Positions 28,618-40,066 are shown, counted from the stretch's first letter. The stretch: 64,000 bases of DNA from Vibrio splendidus (GCF_001557875.1 NZ_LNRF01000007.1:1-64000), one strand, 5' to 3'. Translations and numbers: made by a program. The notes: generated by a model from the sequence alone, not told the origin.

Positions 28618-29343
28618 ATGGCTGTTCTTAAAGCAAAAAACCTAGCAAAAACCTACAGCAAGCGTAAAGTTGTTACCGATGTGAGCCTGCAAGTAGAATC
28701 CGGTCAGATCGTCGGTCTGCTTGGACCAAACGGTGCAGGTAAAACCACGTCTTTCTACATGATTGTCGGTTTAGTTGCGCGTGATGAAGGCACCATCAGT
28801 ATTGACGATCTAGATATCAGTATATTGCCAATGCACAGCCGTTCTCGTCTTGGTATCGGTTACCTGCCTCAAGAAGCTTCAATTTTCCGTAAGTTGTCAG
28901 TAGAAAACAACATCATGGCGGTTTTACAAACCCGTGATGAAATGACTAATGAACAGCGCCAAGATAAACTAGAAGACCTGCTAGAAGAGTTCCACATCCA
29001 ACATATCCGCACCAGTAATGGTATGGCTCTATCGGGTGGTGAGCGTCGTCGTGTTGAGATTGCTCGAGCACTAGCAGCGAATCCGCAGTTCATTCTATTA
29101 GATGAACCGTTCGCAGGTGTTGACCCGATCTCAGTTATCGATATCAAAAAAATTATTGTTCACCTGCGCGATCGTGGCTTGGGCGTTTTGATTACCGATC
29201 ACAACGTTCGTGAAACATTAGACGTGTGTGAAAAAGCTTACATCGTAAGCCAAGGGCACCTGATCGCTGAAGGTACTCCTGAAGATGTTCTCAATAACGA
29301 ACAAGTTAAACAAGTTTATCTAGGCGAACAATTCCGTCTATGA
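28618..29343 (+). CDS. lptB: LPS export ABC transporter ATPase LptB
   Basis: A 241-residue ATPase powering LPS extraction with LptFG. Walker A is GPNGAGKTT, the signature [17 protein letters not shown], and Walker [14 protein letters not shown]. It begins 3 bases after lptA. Its membrane partners are encoded at 3.6-5.7 kb in this window. Confidence 0.97.
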   Translation: MAVLKAKNLAKTYSKRKVVTDVSLQVESGQIVGLLGPNGAGKTTSFYMIVGLVARDEGTISIDDLDISILPMHSRSRLGIGYLPQEASIFRKLSVENNIMAVLQTRDEMTNEQRQDKLEDLLEEFHIQHIRTSNGMALSGGERRRVEIARALAANPQFILLDEPFAGVDPISVIDIKKIIVHLRDRGLGVLITDHNVRETLDVCEKAYIVSQGHLIAEGTPEDVLNNEQVKQVYLGEQFRL

Positions 29344-29397
29344 TTATATAGAGAGTATCGAGAGTTCTAAGAATAATAACTAGGTAAGTCACACTGA

Positions 29398-30858
29398 ATG
29401 AAACCCTCATTACAACTTAAGCTAGGCCAACAGTTAGCAATGACTCCTCAATTGCAGCAAGCGATTCGTTTGTTGCAATTGTCTACTTTAGATTTGCAAC
29501 AAGAGATTCAAGAAGCACTTGAATCTAACCCACTACTCGATGTCGAAGAAGGCAATGAAGATACGCCAACATCGGAAGAAAAACCTAGCAGTGACGAAAA
29601 AGAAACAGTTGAAGCCACAGAGCAAGACTTACCTGATAGCTCAGACTTAATCGAAAAATCAGAGATTGGCAACGAACTAGAAATCGACACAACTTGGGAA
29701 GATGTCTACAGCGCAAACACCGGTAATACGGGTATTGCGATTGATGACGACATGCCGGTTTATCAAGGCGAAACCACTCAAAGCCTACACGATTACCTAC
29801 TTTGGCAACTCGACTTAACACCATTCACTGACACCGACCGAAGCATCGCTTTTGCATTAATAGATGCCATCGATGACTATGGCTACCTCACTGTAACTTG
29901 TGAAGACATCCTTGAAAACTTCGACAATGAAGAGATCGAGCTTGATGAAATTGAAGCCGTACGTAAACGAATTCAGCAGTTTGACCCACTAGGTGTCGGC
30001 TCAGTCAATCTGCAAGATTGCTTGTTACTGCAACTGGCAACTTTCCCCCAAGATACGCCTTGGCTCAACGAAGCTAAGTTAGTACTTACTAGCCATATCG
30101 ACCAACTCGGCAACCGCGATTACAAACTGGTTATCAAAGAAACCAAATTGAAAGAAGCAGAACTACGTGAAGTTTTGCAGCTTATTCAACAGCTGGACCC
30201 TCGCCCTGGCAGTAAGATTACTCCCGATGAAACTGAGTATGTAGTTCCGGATGTATCTGTCTTCAAAGATCTTGGCAAATGGTTAGTGACTATTAACCCT
30301 GATAGCGTGCCTAAGCTGAAAGTGAATCAACAGTACGCAGATCTGGGTAGTAAAGGCAACAGCGCCGACAATCAATACATCCGCTCAAATTTGCAAGAAG
30401 CAAAGTGGCTAATTAAAAGCCTAGAGAGCCGAAATGAGACGCTACTCAAAGTTGCGCGATGCATTGTTGAACATCAACGTGATTTCTTCGAACATGGCGA
30501 AGAAGCGATGAAGCCAATGGTTCTGAATGATGTTGCGTTAGCCGTTGATATGCACGAATCCACGATCTCTCGTGTAACGACTCAAAAATTCATGCACACG
30601 CCACGTGGTATCTTCGAACTCAAATACTTTTTCTCAAGCCATGTCAGCACTGACAATGGCGGTGAATGTTCATCTACAGCAATTCGCGCACTCATTAAGA
30701 AGCTTGTAGCAGCGGAAAATACCGCGAAGCCTCTAAGTGATAGTAAGATTGCTGCTTTACTGGCTGACCAAGGAATTCAGGTAGCTAGACGTACCATAGC
30801 GAAATACCGTGAGTCTCTGGGCATTGCCCCATCGAGTCAGCGTAAACGCCTGCTATAA
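29398..30858 (+). CDS. rpoN: RNA polymerase sigma-54 factor RpoN
   Basis: A 486-residue sigma-54. Region I (Q-rich, [23 protein letters not shown]), an acidic region II, the core-binding domain, the helix-turn-helix and the RpoN box [10 protein letters not shown] close to the C terminus are all intact. In vibrios it controls flagella, nitrogen use and quorum-sensing small RNAs. It lies 54 bp after lptB and before hpf-ptsN-rapZ-npr, the conserved gamma-proteobacterial order. Confidence 0.98.
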   Translation: MKPSLQLKLGQQLAMTPQLQQAIRLLQLSTLDLQQEIQEALESNPLLDVEEGNEDTPTSEEKPSSDEKETVEATEQDLPDSSDLIEKSEIGNELEIDTTWEDVYSANTGNTGIAIDDDMPVYQGETTQSLHDYLLWQLDLTPFTDTDRSIAFALIDAIDDYGYLTVTCEDILENFDNEEIELDEIEAVRKRIQQFDPLGVGSVNLQDCLLLQLATFPQDTPWLNEAKLVLTSHIDQLGNRDYKLVIKETKLKEAELREVLQLIQQLDPRPGSKITPDETEYVVPDVSVFKDLGKWLVTINPDSVPKLKVNQQYADLGSKGNSADNQYIRSNLQEAKWLIKSLESRNETLLKVARCIVEHQRDFFEHGEEAMKPMVLNDVALAVDMHESTISRVTTQKFMHTPRGIFELKYFFSSHVSTDNGGECSSTAIRALIKKLVAAENTAKPLSDSKIAALLADQGIQVARRTIAKYRESLGIAPSSQRKRLL

Positions 30859-30920
30859 GCTAATTTAGTCGCTATTTACTTAGTAACTATAGCCAGGCAA
30901 CCAACTGAAAAGGAAAGTCT

Positions 30921-31208
30921 ATGCAAATCAATATTCAAGGCCATCACGTTGATCTTACCGATTCAATGCAAGACTATGTTCACACTAAATTCGACAAACT
31001 TGAGCGCTTCTTTGATCATATAAATAGCGTTCAGGTTGTTTTAAAAGTTGAGAAAATCAATCAAATCGCAGAAGCTACCCTGCATATAAATCAGGGGGAA
31101 ATCCATGCGACAGCAACAGATGAAAGCATGTATGCCGCGATTGATTCATTGGTTGATAAACTCGTCCGCCAACTCAACAAGCACAAAGAAAAGCTAAGTA
31201 GTCACTAA
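30921..31208 (+). CDS. hpf: Ribosome hibernation promoting factor HPF
   Basis: A 95-residue short HPF of the RaiA/S30EA family (MQINIQGHHVDLTDSMQDYVHTKFDKLERFFDHI). It binds the 30S subunit in stationary phase and promotes 100S dimers. AAAGGAAAG precedes the ATG. The next gene starts 1 base after the stop. Confidence 0.95.
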   Translation: MQINIQGHHVDLTDSMQDYVHTKFDKLERFFDHINSVQVVLKVEKINQIAEATLHINQGEIHATATDESMYAAIDSLVDKLVRQLNKHKEKLSSH

Positions 31209-31209
31209 C

Positions 31210-31671
31210 ATGCAATTAAGCGAAGTACTTTCATTGGACTGCACCAAAAGTGCAGTCCAATGCACAAGCAAAAAAAGAGCCCTTGAGCTCATCAGTCAGA
31301 TCGCAGCAGAAAGCTGTGGTCAAGATTCAACAGAACTGTTTGAGTGCATGTTGAGCCGTGAAAAAATGGGCAGTACAGGCATTGGTAATGGCATTGCTAT
31401 TCCCCACGCTCGTATGAATGTCAGTGATAAAGCGATTGCTGTATTACTGCAATGCCAAGATCCCATCGAATTTGATGCTATTGATAATCGTCCTGTCGAC
31501 CTACTATTTGCCCTGCTTGTTCCAAGTGAACAATGTAAGGAGCATCTAAAAACCCTTTCTTGTATGGCAGAGCGACTAAACGATAAGCAGACTCTGAAAC
31601 AGTTACGTAATGCTCAAAGCGATCAAGAGCTTTACGACATCATGATTCAAGTGCCAACTTGCGAGCAATAA
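31210..31671 (+). CDS. ptsN: Nitrogen-PTS EIIA component PtsN
   Basis: A 153-residue EIIA-Ntr protein, phosphorylated by NPr on His66 in [13 protein letters not shown]. It regulates potassium uptake, sigma factor competition and other targets without transporting a sugar. Unusually close spacing (1 base after hpf, 1 base before rapZ) suggests coupled translation. Confidence 0.95.
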   Translation: MQLSEVLSLDCTKSAVQCTSKKRALELISQIAAESCGQDSTELFECMLSREKMGSTGIGNGIAIPHARMNVSDKAIAVLLQCQDPIEFDAIDNRPVDLLFALLVPSEQCKEHLKTLSCMAERLNDKQTLKQLRNAQSDQELYDIMIQVPTCEQ

Positions 31672-31672
31672 C

Positions 31673-32542
31673 ATGCGGTTAATCGTTGTTAGTGGCCAAT
31701 CTGGGGCCGGTAAAAGTGTTGCGCTACGAGTCCTTGAAGACTTGGGGTATTACTGCGTCGATAACCTGCCAGTAAACCTGCTCAACGACTTTGTCGAATC
31801 GGTACGTGAGATCAATCAAAACGTCGCGGTTAGCATTGATATTCGTAACCTACCGAAAGAGCCTCAATTAGTTACAGAGATGCTAGAACAGCTAGAGTCT
31901 GCCACTAATATTGATGTGAACGTCTTGTTCCTAGATGCGAGCAAGCAGACGTTACTCAAGCGCTACAGCGAAACACGTAGAATTCACCCTTTATCGATCG
32001 GCCAAGAAAAGCTCTCTCTTGAGCAAGCGATTGATTTAGAGAAGACACTCCTGACACCTCTCGCAGAGCAAGCATGCATTGTGATTGACAGTAGCGACTG
32101 CAACCTCTACGAATTGAGTGAAAAGGTTCGTTTTAAAGTTGAAGGCAAAGAGAAGCAAGAGCTGATCATCGTCTTTCAATCTTTCGGTTTTAAGTATGGC
32201 CTACCAAGTGATGCCGACTACGTGTTTGATGTTCGCTTTTTGCCGAACCCCCACTGGGAACCCGCACTACGACCACTAACTGGGCTAGATGCACCAATTC
32301 ACTCTTTTCTTGAAAAACACGCAGAAGTTATTGAACTCAAGCAACAGATCCAAGGCTTTGTTGAACAGTGGTTACCAATGTTAGAGAAGAACAATCGCAG
32401 TTACCTAACGGTCGCGATTGGCTGTACTGGCGGTAAACACCGCTCGGTTTATCTAACTCAGAAAATTGGTGAGTACTTCGAGCAACTTGGCCATCAAGTC
32501 CAAATAAGACACGCCTCCCTAGAGAAGCACCAACAGGGCTAA
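31673..32542 (+). CDS. rapZ: RNase adapter protein RapZ
   Basis: A 289-residue P-loop protein. Walker A is GQSGAGKS at 8-15, and the C-terminal domain has [20 protein letters not shown]. In E. coli it senses glucosamine-6-phosphate and directs RNase E to the small RNA GlmZ; the RNA partner in this organism was not examined. NPr is encoded 2 bases downstream. Confidence 0.94.
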   Translation: MRLIVVSGQSGAGKSVALRVLEDLGYYCVDNLPVNLLNDFVESVREINQNVAVSIDIRNLPKEPQLVTEMLEQLESATNIDVNVLFLDASKQTLLKRYSETRRIHPLSIGQEKLSLEQAIDLEKTLLTPLAEQACIVIDSSDCNLYELSEKVRFKVEGKEKQELIIVFQSFGFKYGLPSDADYVFDVRFLPNPHWEPALRPLTGLDAPIHSFLEKHAEVIELKQQIQGFVEQWLPMLEKNNRSYLTVAIGCTGGKHRSVYLTQKIGEYFEQLGHQVQIRHASLEKHQQG

Positions 32543-32544
32543 CC

Positions 32545-32820
32545 ATGGAATTAACTCGAACTGTACTGATCCAAAATCGCTTGGGTCTTCACGCTAGAGC
32601 AGCTGTAAAGTTGGTTGAGCTTGCACAAAGCTTTGATGCAACCATCACTATCCATAGCGAAGAAGACAAAACAGCGACAGCAGACAGCGTAATGGGGCTA
32701 CTTATGCTGGAATCAGCGCAAGGGCAACATATTACTATTCAAGCTGCAGGCACCGACTCACAGCAAGCACTGGATGCCGTCTGTCATCTCATTGAAGACA
32801 AGTTTGATGAGGGTGAGTAG
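32545..32820 (+). CDS. npr: Nitrogen-PTS phosphocarrier NPr
   Basis: A 91-residue HPr-like protein, with the phosphorylated His16 in [14 protein letters not shown]. It passes phosphate from EI-Ntr (PtsP, not in the window) to PtsN. It is the last gene of the rpoN cluster, and the 148-bp gap to mgtE contains no obvious terminator. Confidence 0.94.
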   Translation: MELTRTVLIQNRLGLHARAAVKLVELAQSFDATITIHSEEDKTATADSVMGLLMLESAQGQHITIQAAGTDSQQALDAVCHLIEDKFDEGE

Positions 32821-32968
32821 CGAAACCGCTTCACTCACAACGCCTAAGACTCAAACAACGAACCAACCAATATTAAATCTTAGTTCTATCTAAGTTTATG
32901 ATTTAAATAAGCCCCAGAATTAAGTTACTATTCCAACCATTGTTAGAATAATGAGATAGGAGGAAAAT

Positions 32969-34324
32969 ATGGCAGAGCAATTAGAATTCGACCAAGCTCA
33001 CCAAACCCTCCAAGAAGTCAGCGAAGCCCTAGAAAACGGCCGATTTGTTCACGTACGCCGACAACTTCAGGACATGGAACCTGAGGATATTGCACACCTT
33101 TTAGAAGCCTCCCCTCGCAAAAGTCGTGACGTACTCTGGCAACTCACCGATCCTGAAGACTACGGTGAAATTCTTGATGAACTAAACGAAGACGTCAAAG
33201 ATGCTCTTGTGTCGAAAATGGCACCGGAGACCTTAGCAGAAGCAACAGAAGGTATGGAAACCGATGACGTCGCGTACGTACTTCGAAGCCTACCCGACGA
33301 TGTTTCTCGCGAAGTCCTTTCTCAAATGGACTCCGTCGATCGTGCATTAGTTGAAACTGCCCTGTCGTACCCTGAGGATTCAGCGGGTGCGATCATGAAT
33401 ACCGACGTAATCACGATTCGTGGTGATGTCGATGTTGACGTTGTTTTGCGTTACATGCGTATGCGTGGCGAACTGCCCGATGCAACTGACGCTCTGTATG
33501 TTATTGATGAAGAAGAACGTCTTATCGGTAACCTATCGCTTACCACACTGGTAACGACTCAGCCTGATGTGGCAGTTTCCGAAGTGATGGAGGATGCCGA
33601 CGAAGCGATCGCGGTTGAAACCAGCGCTTCCGATATTGCGAGCCTGTTCGAACGTCGTAATTGGGTTTCAGCGCCAGTAGTCGATAGCAATCAACACCTT
33701 GTTGGTCGTATCACCATCGATGACGTGGTTGATGTTATCCGTGAAGATGCCGAGCACTCAATGATGAGTATGGCGGGTATGGACGATGACGAAGATACCT
33801 TCGCACCAGTCGTAAAATCCGCTCGTCGTCGTAGTGTGTGGCTTGGTGCTAACGTACTCGCGGCACTTGCTGCAGCATCGGTATCGAATATGTTTGAAGC
33901 AACGCTCGACCAAATGGCAGCGATTGCTGTACTGATGACCATTGTACCTTCGATGGGTGGTGTTGCGGGTAACCAAACCGTTGCTCTGGTGATTCGTGGT
34001 TTGGCACTCGGTCATATCGGTGACAGTAACAAACGCGAACTGCTACTCAAAGAGGCAGCCATCGGCTTCCTAAACGGCGTTCTATGGGCCGTTATCATTG
34101 GTGGTATCGTGGTGGCTTGGAAAGGTAACTGGATACTGGGAGGTATCATCTCAGCGGCGATGATGACTAACTTGATTGTCGCAGGTATTGCAGGTGTAAC
34201 TATCCCAGTGATGCTGAAGAAAATGAATATCGATCCAGCCCTTGCTGGCGGTATGGCACTGACCACAGTAACCGATGTTATTGGCCTATCGGTGTTCTTA
34301 GGCTTAGCCACCATACTTATCTAG
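32969..34324 (+). CDS. mgtE: Magnesium transporter MgtE
   Basis: A 451-residue Mg2+ channel. The N-terminal superhelical domain (about 30-130) and two CBS domains (about 135-260) gate a pore of five helices (about 285-451), with the conserved PSMGGVAGNQT loop. Acidic residues in the CBS/N domain bind Mg2+ and close the pore. AGGAGG lies just before the ATG, a very strong ribosome binding site. Confidence 0.95.
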   Translation: MAEQLEFDQAHQTLQEVSEALENGRFVHVRRQLQDMEPEDIAHLLEASPRKSRDVLWQLTDPEDYGEILDELNEDVKDALVSKMAPETLAEATEGMETDDVAYVLRSLPDDVSREVLSQMDSVDRALVETALSYPEDSAGAIMNTDVITIRGDVDVDVVLRYMRMRGELPDATDALYVIDEEERLIGNLSLTTLVTTQPDVAVSEVMEDADEAIAVETSASDIASLFERRNWVSAPVVDSNQHLVGRITIDDVVDVIREDAEHSMMSMAGMDDDEDTFAPVVKSARRRSVWLGANVLAALAAASVSNMFEATLDQMAAIAVLMTIVPSMGGVAGNQTVALVIRGLALGHIGDSNKRELLLKEAAIGFLNGVLWAVIIGGIVVAWKGNWILGGIISAAMMTNLIVAGIAGVTIPVMLKKMNIDPALAGGMALTTVTDVIGLSVFLGLATILI

Positions 34325-34348
34325 CTTGATTACCGACTCGGTAAATAC

Positions 34349-34375
34349 AAAAAGGGAGCCATCGGCTCCCTTTTT
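34349..34375. terminator. mgtE/pmbA terminator
   Basis: Perfect stem AAAAAGGGAGCC / GGCTCCCTTTTT, 3-base loop ATC, flanked by A and T runs. It serves both convergent genes. Confidence 0.9.
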
Positions 34376-34415
34376 AATGCATCAGGTTTAAGTCTCATGT
34401 TTAAACTGAAGCAAA

Positions 34416-35759
34416 TTACTCACCCGCGACTTTCATCGACTCAAGCAGGATAGAACCCGTTTGAATTTGCGAACGTGTTTCTACGTCGTTACCAACCGCT
34501 ACAATCTGAGTAAACATGTCTTTTAGGTTACCCGCAATCGTCACTTCCGATACTGGGTATTGGATCTCTCCGTTCTCAACCCAGAAACCAGCAGCACCAC
34601 GAGAGTAATCACCCGTTACGGTATTAACGCCTTGGCCCATCACTTCCGTCACTAAGAAGCCTGTACCTAGCTCTTTTAGCATCTGCTCAAAGTTTTGACC
34701 GGTCGATTTAACGAACCAGTTATGAATACCACCAGCATGACCTGTTGGTGTCATATCCATTTTACGTGCGGCATAGCTCGTTAGCAGGTAAGTTGCTAAC
34801 ACGCCATCAGTGATGATTTCGCGATCTTGAGTGTAAACACCTTCGCTATCAAATGGGCTCGAAGCCAAGCCACGTAGGATATGGGGACGCTCTGAGATAT
34901 TAAACCAATCAGGTAGAATTTTCTGTCCTAGATGATCCAATAAGAAAGAGGATTTACGGTAAAGGTTACCACCACTGATTGCCATCACAAGGTGACCGAT
35001 CAGGCCAGTAGCAACATCGTTAGCGAACATAATTGGGTATTGACCAGTTGGTAGCTTTTTCGCATCCAAACGGCTAATGGTCTTTTCTGCTGCTTCTTGA
35101 CCTACGCGCTCAGGCGTCCATAGCTCATCACGGTGACGTGCGACGGTGTAGCTGTAGTCTCGCTCCATCTCACCGTTAGCGCCTTGTCCAATCACACAGC
35201 AGCTCGTGCTATGGCGACTCGAAGCGTAGCTTGCTAGTAAGCCATGGCTGTTACCATAAACCTTAACACCATAATGGCTGTCATAGCTTGCGCCATCACT
35301 CTGTTTGATCTTATCGCTATAAGCTAACGCTTGCTTCTCAGCAGCAATCGCAATCTCAGCAGCATAATCAGGGTTTGGTTCATCAGGGTGGAAAAGATCC
35401 AAGTCTGGAATTTCTTTTACCATGTATTCTTTTGCTGCAGGACCTGCAAATGGGTCTTCAGAAGTGTACTGAGCGATATCAAGCGCAGCCGCTACTGTTT
35501 GAGCAATGGCCTTTTCACTCAGATCAGATGTAGATGCGCTGCCTTTTTTCTGGCCGCGATAAACAGTAATACCTAGCGCACCATCACTATTAAATTCAAC
35601 GTTTTCCACTTCACACATACGTGTTGAAACACTTAAACCCGTTGACTTAGTAATAGCGACTTCAGCTGCGTCTGCACTCACTGATGCCATATCCAACGCT
35701 TTAGCTACTGCGGCTTCTAGCTCAACTCTTTGCTGGGCGACTTGCTGTTTTACATCCAT
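34416..35759 (-). CDS. pmbA: Metalloprotease PmbA/TldE
   Basis: A 447-residue TldE/PmbA protein. It pairs with TldD (not in the window) as a protease that matures microcin B17 and degrades CcdA in E. coli. Family blocks include [30 protein letters not shown] and [18 protein letters not shown]. TldE itself lacks the zinc-binding HEXXXH of TldD, and none is seen here. It is divergent from darP, the usual partner gene. Confidence 0.94.
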   Translation of the reverse strand: MDVKQQVAQQRVELEAAVAKALDMASVSADAAEVAITKSTGLSVSTRMCEVENVEFNSDGALGITVYRGQKKGSASTSDLSEKAIAQTVAAALDIAQYTSEDPFAGPAAKEYMVKEIPDLDLFHPDEPNPDYAAEIAIAAEKQALAYSDKIKQSDGASYDSHYGVKVYGNSHGLLASYASSRHSTSCCVIGQGANGEMERDYSYTVARHRDELWTPERVGQEAAEKTISRLDAKKLPTGQYPIMFANDVATGLIGHLVMAISGGNLYRKSSFLLDHLGQKILPDWFNISERPHILRGLASSPFDSEGVYTQDREIITDGVLATYLLTSYAARKMDMTPTGHAGGIHNWFVKSTGQNFEQMLKELGTGFLVTEVMGQGVNTVTGDYSRGAAGFWVENGEIQYPVSEVTIAGNLKDMFTQIVAVGNDVETRSQIQTGSILLESMKVAGE

Positions 35760-35877
35760 ATCTATTCTAATTTTTTAGGTCAATATTACGTAGGATAACA
35801 AGAATTTCGCTTTCTCCCCAAGATTCTTGCTAAAATAGGCAATATATTCGTTTGAGATAGTGACATAGGCAGAAAAG

Positions 35878-36402
35878 ATGGCTCGCAAAAACCAAAAAGC
35901 CCCATGGGAACCAGAAGAAGAAATCATCTGGGTAAGTAAGACAGAAATGAAAACGGACATGGATGCCCTGCAAAAGCTGGGAGAAGAGCTTGTTGGTCTA
36001 AAGCCTTCTGTATTAGACAAATTTCCGCTGTCTGAAGATTTGGCACAAGCGATTAAAGATGCACAACGCTTTAAAAATGAAGCGAAGCGTCGTCAACTTC
36101 AATACATTGGTAAAGTAATGCGCAATGTCGATCCTGAGCCAATTCAAGCGGCTTTGGATAAAGTACGTAACAAACACTCACAAGCAACAGCTGAGCTACA
36201 TAAGCTTGAGCAACTGCGTGATCGTGTTGTTGCTGAAGGTGATGCGGCTATTTCAGAAGTCATGGAAATGTACCCTGAAGCAGACCGTCAACGTCTTCGT
36301 CAGCTAGCTCGCCAAGCTAACAAAGAGAAATCAGCGAACAAGCCTGCAAAGTCTTCTCGTGAGATCTTCCAAATCTTAAAAGAGCTAAAGCTAGAAGAGT
36401 AA
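35878..36402 (+). CDS. darP: Ribosome biogenesis factor DarP (YjgA)
   Basis: A 174-residue basic protein of the DUF615 family, with the typical [32 protein letters not shown] helix and a lysine-rich C terminus. DarP supports late maturation of the 50S subunit in E. coli. It is followed by a terminator. Confidence 0.92.
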   Translation: MARKNQKAPWEPEEEIIWVSKTEMKTDMDALQKLGEELVGLKPSVLDKFPLSEDLAQAIKDAQRFKNEAKRRQLQYIGKVMRNVDPEPIQAALDKVRNKHSQATAELHKLEQLRDRVVAEGDAAISEVMEMYPEADRQRLRQLARQANKEKSANKPAKSSREIFQILKELKLEE

Positions 36403-36432
36403 TCGTTATCTCGCTTTACTCATAGAGTGAAT

Positions 36433-36461
36433 AAAAGACCTAGCGCATGCTAGGTCTTTTT
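36433..36461 (+). terminator. darP terminator
   Basis: Perfect stem AAAAGACCTAGC / GCTAGGTCTTTT with loop GCAT and a T run. It lies 50 bases from the thiQ stop and may serve both. Confidence 0.88.
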
Positions 36462-36510
36462 GTTTTTGACGCGCTCAATATCAGAGATCTTAAACAGGAG
36501 TGATGAGTCG

Positions 36511-37218
36511 TCACTCACCCGCTTTAACAAATGAGCTTAACTCTGGCTGTGGATGATCCGCCGTCAGTGCCTCTATCGAGTCTTCAACCAACACCTTACC
36601 TAGCGCCACAAAAACAAACTTATTCGCGATACTGCGTGCGTCACCTAAATGGTGAGTCACCATCAAAACCGTAATATTTCGCTCTGCCGCTAATCGCTTC
36701 ACTAAGCTAAGCATCTCTTCCCGCAGCAAAGGATCCAGCGCAGAGAAAGGTTCATCCAACAGCCAAATATCATGAGGCTGAACAAAACAACGCGCCAACG
36801 CCACACGCTGACGCTGACCGCCTGATAAGTGCTCAGGTAACCTATCCAAATACTCAGCGACGCCTACTTGAGCAGCAGCTTGCTCCACCGCTTGCTTTTG
36901 GGTTGCGGTAAGCTTCAAACCAGGATGCAGACCTAAGCCAATATTTTCTCGCACCGTAAGGTGAGCAAACAGGTTGTGCTCTTGAAACAACATCGCCAAC
37001 GGGCGTTGGTGTGCCTCTTTACCAATAAGCGATTGCCCTGCCACTGAGATCTCACCCGATGTAGGCTCGATGAACCCAGCAACTAGCGCCAACAGTGTAG
37101 ATTTACCAGCGCCACTCGGCCCCATAAGCGCAACAATATCGCCCTGCTCAGCTTGAAAATCAAAGCTAAATAACTCTCTGTGATAGTGGTAGTCCACATC
37201 TTTCATCACTAACATCAT
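36511..37218 (-). CDS. thiQ: Thiamine ABC transporter ATPase ThiQ
   Basis: A 235-residue ATPase. Walker A is GPSGAGKST near residue 34, the signature is HLSGGQRQRVALARC, and Walker B IWLLDEPFSALDP. It powers uptake of thiamine and its phosphates. It follows thiP by 7 bases and is the last gene of thiBPQ. The start could equally be the ATG at 37215; both follow GAGGAAC. Confidence 0.93.
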   Translation of the reverse strand: MMLVMKDVDYHYHRELFSFDFQAEQGDIVALMGPSGAGKSTLLALVAGFIEPTSGEISVAGQSLIGKEAHQRPLAMLFQEHNLFAHLTVRENIGLGLHPGLKLTATQKQAVEQAAAQVGVAEYLDRLPEHLSGGQRQRVALARCFVQPHDIWLLDEPFSALDPLLREEMLSLVKRLAAERNITVLMVTHHLGDARSIANKFVFVALGKVLVEDSIEALTADHPQPELSSFVKAGE

Positions 37219-37225
37219 CGGTTCC

Positions 37226-38821
37226 TCAACTCTTTAGCTTTGAGCTTCGAGTAAATAAAAATTCAATCAAGCTAAAACTGCCGACACTCAGTAACAGCAA
37301 GCTCACTGACACCACAGCAGCCGCTTCCATTTGATAGCTGCCTAATAACTGGAATAGGTACAAAGGCAGAGTTCTAAAGTCTTGGCTACCAAATAAGGCA
37401 ATCGCACTTAAGTCGCCCATCGCCAACATAAAGCTGATTGAGAAGGCTTGCGCCATAGGTTTACGCAGTGCTCGCCACTCCACCAGCCTAAAGCGAGTGA
37501 ATCCTGTCATTCCTAAGCTGGCACACACATACTGATACTGCTGAGAAAGGTGCAGCATAGGCTGAGCCAAGGTTTTAATTACGTAAGGCAGCGCCATTAA
37601 GCTGTTGACTGCAATCACGATAAAGAAAGCTAAACTGAAAACATCGGTGAATGAACGCAGTAATAAGAAGATACCCGTACTGATCACTAGCCCCGGAGTC
37701 ACTAAGATAATAGTGCCAATCAATTCAATTTTGTCGGCTCTAAAATTCTTATTCTGTAAGCGCCATGCTCGGCTAGTCAGCAGTATGGCGATACCAATAC
37801 CAACCGCGATTACACTTGCTAATGACGCGACTTTAACCGAGGTCATTAATGCCGCCCAAAACGGCTCACTGCTAAGTACTGTCAGTGCTTGCGAGTTAAT
37901 ACCACTGACGATAACCATAGCTAATGGCGGCAATACCAGCATTGAGACTATGATGATCCAGAAGCTGTCCCAAGCTTTTGACCACCAGCTGTCCTTAACC
38001 AAATATTTATCTTCCGCCAACTGACTGGCCGTCACAGAAATAGGTTTCGATAGGCGTTGAATGCTGACCGCTAGCACACCACACAGCAGCATTTGCCATA
38101 TCGCGAGTAAGGCACCTGCCTGCAGGTCAAAGTCGAATTTAATGGCCTGATAAATAGCGAGCTCGATAGTGGTTGATTTAGGTCCACCGCCTAGTGCCAT
38201 CACGGTAGCAAAGCTGGTAAAGCACAGCATAAAGACTAAGCCACACACATGAGGCAATTGCTGTCTTAAACGTGGCCATTCAACCCATCTGAATTTGTTC
38301 CAATGACTCATACCCAAGTGAGCACAAAGCTTGTGTTGCTCGGCAGGCACGGTATCTAAGGCTTGTAAAAGTAAGCGACTGGCATAGGGCAAGTTAAAGA
38401 AAACGTGCGCCAGCAAAATGCCATTCAATCCATAGATAGAGAATGGCAATTCAATGTCGAAGTTCGCCAAAAACTTAGCTAACCAACCACTATTACCATA
38501 GATAGCAAGTAAGCCAAATACACCGACTAACACGGGCAGGACTAAGGTCGACGCGAACAGCCTTAACAACAAAGCTCGTCCAAAAAATTGTCTGCGACAT
38601 AGCGCATGAGCAATAGGTATAGCAAAGCCAACACTCAGCGTTGTTGAGAGTGTCGCTTGATAAAAGCTGAATTTCGTTACATGCCAATAGTAGGGATCGG
38701 ACCATACTTGGCTGATATCAAGAGAAGGGGCATTGCTAAGCAATGCCCCAACTGCTGAAACCACGAAGGCGGTAATGAGTATCGCAACCCAAATCCCAAC
38801 CTTAGGTGTTTTCTTTATCAT
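37226..38821 (-). CDS. thiP: Thiamine ABC transporter permease ThiP
   Basis: A 531-residue permease with two fused MetI-type domains, each with its EAA loop, the second being the ALRKPMAQAF region. About twelve helices are visible. I prefer the ATG at 38821; the frame extends to a TTG at 38854 with no ribosome binding site. Neither choice changes the function. Confidence 0.92.
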   Translation of the reverse strand: MIKKTPKVGIWVAILITAFVVSAVGALLSNAPSLDISQVWSDPYYWHVTKFSFYQATLSTTLSVGFAIPIAHALCRRQFFGRALLLRLFASTLVLPVLVGVFGLLAIYGNSGWLAKFLANFDIELPFSIYGLNGILLAHVFFNLPYASRLLLQALDTVPAEQHKLCAHLGMSHWNKFRWVEWPRLRQQLPHVCGLVFMLCFTSFATVMALGGGPKSTTIELAIYQAIKFDFDLQAGALLAIWQMLLCGVLAVSIQRLSKPISVTASQLAEDKYLVKDSWWSKAWDSFWIIIVSMLVLPPLAMVIVSGINSQALTVLSSEPFWAALMTSVKVASLASVIAVGIGIAILLTSRAWRLQNKNFRADKIELIGTIILVTPGLVISTGIFLLLRSFTDVFSLAFFIVIAVNSLMALPYVIKTLAQPMLHLSQQYQYVCASLGMTGFTRFRLVEWRALRKPMAQAFSISFMLAMGDLSAIALFGSQDFRTLPLYLFQLLGSYQMEAAAVVSVSLLLLSVGSFSLIEFLFTRSSKLKS

Positions 38822-38904
38822 AAATTGATTTTTTACCGTAAACAGTTCACTCAAAGTATATCGAACGAACTTTTAAATACAGAAAGCCTATTTTTTAAAG
38901 TAAG

Positions 38905-39897
38905 TTAGAAAGTAAGTGCACTCTGCCATTCACGAATCCATGGCTTACGCTTAGCGGCAATTTCTTCAGGCGTGAAGCTTAGCGCTTTCTGAGGAACCTT
39001 AAGTTGCTCGAACCCTTTTGGAAGCTCAATATCGGTCACTGGGTACATCCAGTTGCCTGTTGGCATCGCCGATTGGAATTCATCACTTAGGATAAACGCC
39101 ATAAAATCATCAGCAAGTTTCTCGTTCTTACTGCCTTTAACTTTAGCGGCCACTTCAACTTGAGTGTAATGCCCTTCTTCGAAGCTTGCTGCTGCGTACT
39201 TAGAATCGCTCTCAGCAATAATGTGGTAAGCCGGAGAGGTTGTGTAAGACAACACTAAATCCGACTCACCTTCTAGGAACATAGAATAAGCTTCAGACCA
39301 ACCTTTGGTTACAGTCACAGTTTTCTGAGCAAGCTTCTTCCATGCTGCTGTCGCTTCATCACCGTATACCGACTTCATCCAAAGCATCATGCCTTGGCCT
39401 GGTGTTGATGTACGTGGGTCTTGGTAGATAACCTTGAGATCATCTCGCAGCTCAACCAGCTCTTTCAAGCTCTTCGGCGGGTTTGCCAATTTCTCTTTGT
39501 TGTAAACAAAAGCAAAGTAGCCAAAGTCATAGGGAACAAAAGTGCTATCGTTCCAACCATTAGGAAGCGTTACTGATGAAGTATCAACATTATGCTCAGC
39601 CAATAAGCCCGTCGCTTTCGCTTCAGCCATAAGGTTGTTGTCGAGACCTAGCAAGATATCGGCTTTGCTGTTGCCCCCTTCAAGACGTAAACGGTTCAGG
39701 ATAGAAACGCCATCTTCTAGCGCGACAAAATTCACATCACAGCCACACTTTTCTTCAAATGCTTTTTCAACGGCAGGACGAGGGCCCCAATCCGCAGCAA
39801 AAGAATCATAGGTATATACAGTTAGAGTATTGTCTGCAGCTACGGCAGAAAAAGAGATCGCTGTAGTAACAGCAAGGGTAGTTAATGTGAATTTCAC
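38905..39897 (-). CDS. thiB: Thiamine-binding periplasmic protein ThiB
   Basis: A 330-residue solute-binding protein with a signal peptide ending SFSAVAA-DNT, around residue 21. It captures thiamine, TMP or TPP for ThiPQ. Family blocks are LTVYTYDSFAADWGP and VPYDFGYFAFVYN. It begins with GTG at 39897, 8 bases after GGAG. The preceding leader carries a TPP riboswitch, so the operon is shut when TPP is plentiful. Confidence 0.94.
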   Translation of the reverse strand: MKFTLTTLAVTTAISFSAVAADNTLTVYTYDSFAADWGPRPAVEKAFEEKCGCDVNFVALEDGVSILNRLRLEGGNSKADILLGLDNNLMAEAKATGLLAEHNVDTSSVTLPNGWNDSTFVPYDFGYFAFVYNKEKLANPPKSLKELVELRDDLKVIYQDPRTSTPGQGMMLWMKSVYGDEATAAWKKLAQKTVTVTKGWSEAYSMFLEGESDLVLSYTTSPAYHIIAESDSKYAAASFEEGHYTQVEVAAKVKGSKNEKLADDFMAFILSDEFQSAMPTGNWMYPVTDIELPKGFEQLKVPQKALSFTPEEIAAKRKPWIREWQSALTF

Positions 39898-39957
39898 TGG
39901 ACGCTCTCCATGGTCTGAGCGGCACAGGTTTGAGGGAGGAGAACGGTAGAGGTTGTT

Positions 39958-40066
39958 CCTAACTCAATTCCTACGCCAGCATTATCTGGTTCAGGTTTAC
40001 GGGTCCCAAGCATCTGCTTGATCTCAGCTCGCATTCATTATTTGAATGGTTCGCTCCCCGATGAGT
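39958..40066 (-). promoter_or_regulatory. TPP riboswitch (THI element) for thiBPQ
   Basis: The minus strand contains the core of the thi box in order: CATCGGGGAGC, GCTGAGATCAAG, GACCCGTAAACCTGAACC, AGATAATGCTGGCGTAGG, then the closing TTGAG pair. The aptamer spans about 109 bases and ends 60 bases before the thiB start. There is no clear terminator hairpin between, so control may be through translation initiation at the GTG codon. Confidence 0.93.
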